Shown here one piece after another: positions 1 to 3,577 of a DNA stretch of 6,543 nt. The DNA is from Pseudomonadota bacterium (GTDB taxonomy: Bacteria; Pseudomonadota; Gammaproteobacteria; Burkholderiales; Burkholderiaceae_D), in assembly GCA_023391395.1 (NCBI GenBank), contig JAEWBA010000419.1, positions 1 through 6,543 of the forward strand. Direction: 5' to 3'. Position 1 is the stretch's first letter, and each line of letters starts with the position of its first letter. A program made the translations under genes and the position numbers. Under the pieces are notes generated by a model. The model did no database searches and was not told where the DNA came from. It saw nothing but the letters and a program-made list of their open reading frames with translations.

Positions 1-364
1 CGTCGGCGCCTGGAACGGCAGCGGCTTCAAGTCCATGGTCGAATTCACGGCCCCGGTTTTCTGGCTGTTCTTCCTGCTGACCGGCATTTCCCTCTTCATC
101 CTGCGCAGACGCGAACCGGCGACGCCACGCCCATTCAAGGTGCCCCTGTTCCCCGTGCTGCCGCTCTTGTTCTGCGCCACCTGCGCCTGGATGCTGTGGT
201 CCAGCCTGTCCTATGTGCAAAGCCAGTCGCTGGCCGGCTGGAACGCCGCCTGGATCGGCGTCGCCGTGCTTGCGGCAGGCGCCCTCCTGCTGCTTGTGGT
301 TCGCAGTTCCTCTTCCGATCCTCAACGATCCGTCCGTCGCAATCCGCTAAGGAGCCGCCCATGA
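1..364 (+). CDS. APC-family amino acid permease, C-terminal part (5' end outside window)
   Basis: The reading frame is open from base 2 to the TGA at 362-364 and shows about 120 C-terminal residues of an inner-membrane transporter. Three hydrophobic segments are visible, near residues 17-34, 50-70 and 81-101 of the visible part. A basic, Pro-rich cytoplasmic loop of the form RRREP...PRPFKVPLFP joins the first two. That loop, together with the preceding EFTAPVFWLFF stretch, is typical of the last helices of amino acid-polyamine-organocation (APC) permeases. The protein ends in a Ser/Arg-rich tail. The substrate cannot be told because the binding helices (TM1, TM3, TM6) lie upstream of the window. 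The stop codon overlaps the ATG of the methyltransferase gene (ATGA, 361-364), which suggests one transcript and coupled translation. Family assignment is fairly secure; any specific amino acid would be a guess. Confidence 0.85.
   Translation, partial: VGAWNGSGFKSMVEFTAPVFWLFFLLTGISLFILRRREPATPRPFKVPLFPVLPLLFCATCAWMLWSSLSYVQSQSLAGWNAAWIGVAVLAAGALLLLVVRSSSSDPQRSVRRNPLRSRP
349..364 (+). promoter_or_regulatory. Shine-Dalgarno and ATGA stop/start overlap
   Basis: AAGGAG at 349-354 lies 6 nt before the ATG at 361. The TGA of the permease (362-364) shares bases with that ATG. The strong site inside the end of the permease gene fixes the methyltransferase start at 361 rather than at earlier in-frame codons, and points to translational coupling. 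Confidence 0.8.
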
Positions 365-957
365 AGAAAATGCATACACGCCGCAGCTTCAACACCATGC
401 TTGCCAGCTGCGCGGCTGCCGCCGCAGCCTTTCCCCTGCTTTCCTTCGACAGCCGGGCCCAGGCCCAGCCTGAACGCAAGCCGGACGTGCCCTATGTGCC
501 GACACCCCAACCGGTGGTGGAGCGCATGCTGGACATGGCCAAGGTGGGCAAGAACGATGTGCTGTACGACCTGGGCTGCGGCGACGGCCGCATCGTCATC
601 ACGGCGGCCAAGGAACGCGGCGCGCGCGGGGTGGGCATCGATATCAATCCCGAGCGCATTGCCGAGGCCAAGGCCAATGCCAAGCAAGCGGGGGTCGAAG
701 ACAAGGTGACGTTCAAGGTGGGCGACTTGTTCACCGCCGATTTTTCCGAAGCCACGGTGGTGACGCTTTATCTCCTGCCCGACGTCAATGTGGCGCTGCG
801 GCCGCGCCTGTGGAAGCAATTGAAGGTCGGCACCCGTGTGGTCTCGCACGACTTCGACATGGGGCCCGAATGGCCGCCGGAAAAGGTCGAGAGGATAGGC
901 AACAAGACCTTGTACTTCTGGACCATCAAGCCCGCCAACAAGACGGCGACAGCCTGA
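361..957 (+). CDS. Exported class I SAM-dependent methyltransferase-like protein with Tat-type signal peptide
   Basis: The protein has 198 residues. The N-terminus carries a twin-arginine-like motif (TRRSFN, residues 6-11), an Ala-rich hydrophobic core (about 13-29) and a likely signal peptidase site near AQAQ (33-36), so export by the Tat pathway is predicted. The mature part begins with DVPYVPTP (42-49). A Rossmann-fold methyltransferase core follows: motif I DLGCGDGRIV (70-79), the acidic residue expected to bind the SAM ribose in GIDINPE (D94), and a GDLF segment (121-124). TLYLLPDVN (135-143) sits where motif IV is expected, and VSHDFDMG (161-168) follows. The GDGRIV core and the YVPTP lead-in recall the FAM173/ANTKMT-type protein-lysine methyltransferase group. 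That is a resemblance from memory, and the substrate is unknown. The start is supported by AAGGAG at 349-354. It overlaps the upstream permease by 4 nt. Export of a SAM-using enzyme is odd, because SAM is made in the cytoplasm. Tat transport of a pre-folded, cofactor-loaded protein, or a non-catalytic role, are both possible. Confidence 0.82.
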   Translation: MKKMHTRRSFNTMLASCAAAAAAFPLLSFDSRAQAQPERKPDVPYVPTPQPVVERMLDMAKVGKNDVLYDLGCGDGRIVITAAKERGARGVGIDINPERIAEAKANAKQAGVEDKVTFKVGDLFTADFSEATVVTLYLLPDVNVALRPRLWKQLKVGTRVVSHDFDMGPEWPPEKVERIGNKTLYFWTIKPANKTATA

Positions 958-973
958 ACGGTAAAGCCGGAAA

Positions 974-1000
974 GGCGCGAGGCTGCGCAAGCCCCGCGCC
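974..1000. terminator. GC-rich hairpin between convergent genes (probable terminator)
   Basis: GGCGCG (974-979) pairs with CGCGCC (995-1000), and GGCT (981-984) with AGCC (990-993), with one A/C mismatch between the two stem blocks and a short loop. It lies 17 nt after the methyltransferase stop and 20 nt after the stop of the minus-strand gene at 1021. Read on the minus strand it is followed by TTTCCGGCTTT. Read on the plus strand it is followed by A residues, so it fits best as a weak terminator for minus-strand transcripts. It may also block read-through from the left. Confidence 0.5.
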
Positions 1001-1020
1001 AAAAACTGAAAAGAAAGCGC

Positions 1021-1263
1021 TCAAGCCTGGGGGTCTGCCTCGACGCCGTAACGCTCGGCCAGCAAGCGACGGATCACAGCCCGGGTTTCCTCCAGCGAGT
1101 CATTGCCGGGGCCGTGTCCGAACACGACCGTATGACGGGACTCGCCGGGGATAAGGCCGCGCCCGTCCCTGACCGAAATCACGGCCATCAGCTTGTCGCC
1201 CTCGACCTGGTCGATGCGCGCATGCGCTTCCCAGTTCCCCACCATGCAATCCAGGGTTTGCAT
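1021..1263 (-). CDS. Hypothetical 80-residue protein
   Basis: I do not recognise a family. The start ATG (1263-1261) is preceded by AGAGGA (minus strand, 1273-1268) with a 4-nt spacing, which supports this start over the Met at residue 7. The protein is soluble, with no signal peptide or membrane segment. The first half reads as alternating hydrophobic strands (NWEAHARIDQVEGDKLMAVISVRDG, about residues 10-34). It is followed by a Gly/Pro-rich turn (HGPGND) and a C-terminal helix (SLEETRAVIRRLLAERYGV, 56-74). That suggests a small compact alpha/beta domain. It lies downstream of the collagen-like gene on the same strand, but 126 nt and two strong hairpins separate them, so co-transcription is doubtful. 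The clear ribosome site and ordinary amino acid composition argue for a real gene. Confidence 0.65.
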   Translation of the reverse strand: MQTLDCMVGNWEAHARIDQVEGDKLMAVISVRDGRGLIPGESRHTVVFGHGPGNDSLEETRAVIRRLLAERYGVEADPQA

Positions 1264-1267
1264 CGTT

Positions 1268-1273
1268 TCCTCT
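1268..1273 (-). promoter_or_regulatory. Ribosome binding site of the 80-residue gene
   Basis: AGAGGA read on the minus strand, 4 nt before the ATG at 1263-1261. It is the main evidence for choosing this start. Confidence 0.55.
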
Positions 1274-1325
1274 TGGTGATCTCTTCCATTCGATAGCGGA
1301 TGATTTCACCACAAGTCCGCGGGGA

Positions 1326-1351
1326 GCATCATGAGCTGCCTCATGCGATGC
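1326..1351. other. Second hairpin downstream of the collagen-like gene
   Basis: CATGAG (1330-1335) and CTCATG (1340-1345) form a perfect 6-bp stem around a CTGC loop. The outer GCAT (1326-1329) and ATGC (1348-1351) can extend it past a 2-nt bulge. In minus-strand transcripts it follows directly after the hairpin at 1354-1380. It may add to termination or protect the mRNA 3' end. No U-tract follows. Confidence 0.4.
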
Positions 1352-1353
1352 GA

Positions 1354-1380
1354 CGGCGGCACGCCGTTTGCGTGCCGCCG
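1354..1380 (-). terminator. Strong GC hairpin after the collagen-like gene (no U-tract)
   Basis: CGGCGGCACGC (1354-1364) and GCGTGCCGCCG (1370-1380) form a perfect 11-bp stem with a 5-nt loop. It starts 9 nt after the minus-strand stop codon at 1392-1390. The position is right for a transcription terminator or 3'-end stabiliser of that gene. The usual run of T residues is missing, so intrinsic termination may be inefficient or the hairpin may only protect the transcript. Confidence 0.6.
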
Positions 1381-1389
1381 CCCGCCGGA

Positions 1390-2397
1390 TCAACGGCTGC
1401 CGGATCCGCTGCCCGTGCTGCCGCGCCGGTTGTCGCCGGTATCGCCGCTAGTGCCGATCGGCGCGCTGCTGTTGCGGCTCGGGTCCAGGACCGAGCGCGA
1501 ATCGGAACTGCTTCCCGGAGTCGTAGCCGAGGATCCGGTGCCGCCGGTTCCGCTCGTGCTACCCGTACCTGGGGTGCTGCTCGTACCTGGGTAAGGCGCC
1601 GTGCTCGGATAAGGCGTGGTCGGCGAAGCCGCGCCAACACCGCCGGTACTGGAGCCCGTCGTCCCGCCCATGCTGCCGGTGGTACCGGTCCCGGTCGCGC
1701 CGCTTGCGCCGCTAGTGCTGCTGCCGGCGCTTCCGGAGCCGCTGCTTCCCATCCCGCTGCTGCCCGAACCGGTGCCGGTCGACATATCGGAGGAGCCGCT
1801 CGAACCGGTCGTTCCCGACATGCCGCTGCTGCCGCTGGTGGTGCCGCCGACACCGCCCATGGCGCCGGAGGGTGCTGTCGATCCGGCAGCGCCGGTGGTG
1901 CCGCTACTGGCCCCTGCACCGGAGGTGTCGCTACCGCTGCTGCCCGGCGTACCGAGCGCGCCGGCGGAACCGGAAGTGCCGGGCGAGCCATACGTGCCTG
2001 AAGTACCCGGACCGCCGGAACTGCCATATGTGCCGGATGTTCCTGCGGTGCCGGAACTTCCCGATGCGCCATATCCGCCCGACGCGCCGGAAGAACCCAT
2101 ACCGCCCGGCGTGCCCGCACTACCCGTTGCGCCGGTCGTACCGGACATCCCGGAGCTGCCGGACGCGCCTGTAGTGCCCGATGTGCCGGAACTGCCGGAT
2201 GTGCCATAAGCGCCGGCAGTGCCTGAACTGCCCGACATGCCAGGCGAGCCGTAGGTGCCCGAACTACCTGAGGTGCCCGAGGCACCGGCAGAGCCGTAGG
2301 GTGTGGAGGAACTGCCTTGCGTGCCGGTACTCTGCGCGAAGCCCGCTCCCGCGGCACCGATGCAGGAAACGAGCACTGCCAATGTAAGTTTCTTCAT
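1390..2397 (-). CDS. Secreted Gly/Ser/Thr-rich protein with collagen-like Gly-X-Y tract
   Basis: The protein has 335 residues. The start at 2397 is chosen because AAGGAG (2408-2403) lies 5 nt upstream and a standard Sec signal peptide follows: MKKLTLAVLVSC, then a Gly/Ala-rich end with cleavage likely after GFA (residue 21). An in-frame extension to 2571 is possible but has neither feature. Mature protein: residues 35-157 are 41 unbroken Gly-X-Y triplets, mostly Ser, Thr and Ala at X and Y, with five Pro and five Tyr, all at Y. Residues 158-295 are a looser Gly/Ser/Thr region with a Pro/Tyr patch (262-271). Residues 299-325 are a distinct tail (SDSRSVLDPSR...GDTGDNRRG) holding nearly all the charge. 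There is no Glu, and no Lys after the signal peptide. No sortase motif or transmembrane anchor is seen. Function is unknown. A surface or matrix protein, possibly glycosylated on Ser/Thr, is an inference. Two hairpins follow the gene. Other frames are also open here, a by-product of the repeat composition. Confidence 0.8.
   Translation of the reverse strand: MKKLTLAVLVSCIGAAGAGFAQSTGTQGSSSTPYGSAGASGTSGSSGTYGSPGMSGSSGTAGAYGTSGSSGTSGTTGASGSSGMSGTTGATGSAGTPGGMGSSGASGGYGASGSSGTAGTSGTYGSSGGPGTSGTYGSPGTSGSAGALGTPGSSGSDTSGAGASSGTTGAAGSTAPSGAMGGVGGTTSGSSGMSGTTGSSGSSDMSTGTGSGSSGMGSSGSGSAGSSTSGASGATGTGTTGSMGGTTGSSTGGVGAASPTTPYPSTAPYPGTSSTPGTGSTSGTGGTGSSATTPGSSSDSRSVLDPSRNSSAPIGTSGDTGDNRRGSTGSGSGSR
1927..2295 (-). 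repeat. Degenerate 45-nt tandem repeat encoding 41 Gly-X-Y triplets
   Basis: It encodes residues 35-157 of the secreted protein, with Gly at every third position without a break. A higher order is visible: 15-residue units (five triplets) starting at residues 35, 50, 65, 80, 95 and 110, then a 12-residue unit at 125 and a further unit at 137. Units starting at 35, 50, 95, 110 and 125 end in Tyr, and Met recurs at unit position 5 (residues 54 and 84). Near-identical segments such as GTYGSPGMSGSSG (47-59) and GTYGSPGTSGSAG (134-146) point to growth by internal duplication. Confidence 0.85.
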
Positions 2398-2402
2398 ACC
2401 AT

Positions 2403-2408
2403 CTCCTT
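2403..2408 (-). promoter_or_regulatory. Shine-Dalgarno of the collagen-like gene
   Basis: AAGGAG on the minus strand, 5 nt before the ATG at 2397-2395. It decides the start, because the frame stays open upstream to 2571 without another good ribosome site or signal peptide. Confidence 0.8.
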
Positions 2409-2434
2409 CTTTGGAAAGATTGGGGCCGCTTGGC

Positions 2435-2451
2435 TTTGCCAAAGTGGCAAA
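2435..2451. promoter_or_regulatory. Perfect inverted repeat in leader of the collagen-like gene
   Basis: TTTGCCA (2435-2441) and TGGCAAA (2445-2451) are a perfect 7-bp dyad with a 3-nt centre. It lies 38-54 nt upstream of the collagen-like start, between the ribosome site and the possible -10 element (TCTAAT, minus strand 2476-2471). It could be an operator or an RNA hairpin in the 5' leader. Which regulator might use it is unknown. Confidence 0.4.
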
Positions 2452-2470
2452 AGGCCAGCGGAAGTAAGGG

Positions 2471-2476
2471 ATTAGA
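2471..2476 (-). promoter_or_regulatory. Possible -10 element for the collagen-like gene
   Basis: TCTAAT on the minus strand differs from TATAAT at one base and lies 74 nt before the start codon. No good -35 is seen at the usual spacing, so this is only a candidate; an alternative sigma factor or activator-dependent promoter is equally possible. Confidence 0.25.
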
Positions 2477-2506
2477 CTGCGTCCGCGCTGTCGGTTCGAC
2501 ATCTTT

Positions 2507-2535
2507 TTGGATTTTCTCCGGCAGGGGTTTACGAT
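2507..2535 (+). promoter_or_regulatory. Candidate sigma-70 promoter for the asparaginase gene
   Basis: TTGGAT (2507-2512) and TACGAT (2530-2535) are separated by 17 bp, in the right place and direction for the gene starting at 2672. Both hexamers are weak matches. It would give a leader of about 130 nt that contains the dyad at 2569-2586. Confidence 0.3.
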
Positions 2536-2568
2536 AGGAAAGTCGATGCCGGAAGGTACATTTGCCGT

Positions 2569-2586
2569 CATGCCGAGTGCGGCATG
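2569..2586. promoter_or_regulatory. Perfect 7-bp dyad in the divergent intergenic region
   Basis: CATGCCG (2569-2575) and CGGCATG (2580-2586) flank an AGTG centre. The dyad lies 85 nt upstream of the asparaginase start and about 170 nt upstream of the divergent collagen-like gene. On the plus strand TTTCC follows, so a leader hairpin is possible; a protein-binding operator is the alternative. Confidence 0.4.
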
Positions 2587-2671
2587 TTTCCTGGTCGAGG
2601 CAAAACCAAGCCGCTAGAACTTTGGCTGCGCTTCCATTTCCAACGTCGGAACGCCTACTGGAGAGGCTTCA

Positions 2672-3562
2672 ATGGAAACTGGATCAGCGGCAATCGTGGT
2701 CCACGGCGGCGCGGGTTCCGGGCCCGAGTTGCGCGAGGCTTGCGAGAATGCGGCGCGCATCGGCCTCACGGTCCTTGGGGATACCGCGAATCCCCTGGAC
2801 GCAGCGGTACGCAGCGTGGTGGCGATGGAAGATGACGGCCGCTTCAATGCCGGCAGCGGCTCGGTGTTCTGCCTCGACGGCACAAGCATAGAGATGGATG
2901 CCGCCGTCATGCACAGCAATGGGACGCTCGGCGCGGTCGCCTGCGTGCAGCGCGTGCGAAATCCCGTTCTCGTAGCGCGGGCGGTCAGCGACACGCCGCA
3001 CTGGATGCTGGCCGGCGACGGTGCCGAGCGCTTTGCCCGCACTTGCGGCTTCGCCGAACACTATGCGCCGAGCGCGGATGCCCGGGCGCATTTCAGCGAC
3101 ATGATGGCCGGCATGGCGGTGCGGTCCGACAAGGATGCGCTGGCGCCCTTCAAGCTCCACTGGAACTACGAGATCTCATGGGAAGAAGCGCTCAAGCGCC
3201 ATGGCAGCGGGACCGTCGGCGCCGTGGCGCGGGATGGGCGCGGAAACTTCGCCGTCGCGACCTCCACCGGCGGTTGCACGCCCGCGCTCCTGGGCCGGGT
3301 CGGCGACACGCCCATTGTCGGATGCGGATTCTATGCGGGGAGCCTGGGTGCCATCGCGGCGACCGGCATCGGCGAATACATCGTGCGCGAGACGTTGGCC
3401 AGAACCGTCTATCAATGGCTGGAGCAAGGCGTGCCCTTGCAGGCTGCCCTGGATCGCGGCATCGCGCTGTTCAAGGATGACATCAGCGTCGGGCTGATCG
3501 GCTTGACCGACACCGAGGTAGCGCGCAGCGCCAACCGCCCGATGGCGACCGCCATGCTTTGA
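2672..3562 (+). CDS. Isoaspartyl peptidase / plant-type L-asparaginase (Ntn hydrolase, family T2)
   Basis: The protein has 296 residues and belongs to the cytoplasmic threonine-dependent Ntn hydrolases (EcAIII/IaaA type), which cleave L-asparagine and beta-aspartyl dipeptides from damaged proteins. Visible landmarks are HGGAG (11-15), the family block DAAVRSVVAMEDDGRFNAGSGS (43-64) and GTVGAVARD (180-188). T181 of the last is the expected nucleophile, exposed when the precursor cuts itself between G180 and T181 into alpha and beta subunits. Further residues match the E. coli active site: T199 in ATSTGG, R209 and D212 in GRVGDTP, and T231 in ATGIGE. All key residues are present, so it should be active. 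At about 116 residues, the beta part is shorter than in E. coli IaaA. The start is supported by GGAGAGG (2660-2666), 5 nt upstream. The gene stands alone: the gsi glutathione transporter genes that follow iaaA in E. coli are absent. It converges on the DUF1631 gene with a 15-bp gap. Confidence 0.93.
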   Translation: METGSAAIVVHGGAGSGPELREACENAARIGLTVLGDTANPLDAAVRSVVAMEDDGRFNAGSGSVFCLDGTSIEMDAAVMHSNGTLGAVACVQRVRNPVLVARAVSDTPHWMLAGDGAERFARTCGFAEHYAPSADARAHFSDMMAGMAVRSDKDALAPFKLHWNYEISWEEALKRHGSGTVGAVARDGRGNFAVATSTGGCTPALLGRVGDTPIVGCGFYAGSLGAIAATGIGEYIVRETLARTVYQWLEQGVPLQAALDRGIALFKDDISVGLIGLTDTEVARSANRPMATAML

Positions 3563-3577
3563 AGCCGGCCGGTGTCC

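Noticed and set aside
196..360. Upstream in-frame extension of the methyltransferase
   Set aside because: It would overlap the permease by 169 bp, give an Arg-rich non-globular leader, and hide the Tat-like signal peptide and its ribosome site.
322..1002. 226-codon minus-strand open frame opposite the methyltransferase
   Set aside because: The His/Arg/Gly-rich composition is typical of an antisense reading, and the opposite strand carries clear methyltransferase motifs.
1616..2209. Plus-strand open frame of 197 codons with Pro-Xaa-Xaa repeats, opposite the collagen-like gene
   Set aside because: It is the complement of GGN codons spaced every 9 nt, which gives Pro at every third residue. 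It has a GTG start with no ribosome site and no signal peptide, whereas the minus-strand frame has both.
1341..2357. Minus-strand 338-codon frame, rich in Arg, Ala and Pro, overlapping the collagen-like gene in another frame
   Set aside because: Lack of stops is due to the GC-rich repeat. The composition is that of an out-of-frame reading, and no start signals are present.
1390..2397. PE_PGRS, silk or phage tail-fibre protein
   Set aside because: There is no PE domain and no poly-Ala or GAGAGS blocks. There are no neighbouring phage genes, and the strict Gly period of 3 and Sec signal fit a collagen-like secreted protein better.
2398..2571. N-terminal extension of the collagen-like protein by 58 residues
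   Set aside because: The extension would bury the signal peptide and ignores the strong AAGGAG right before the ATG at 2397.
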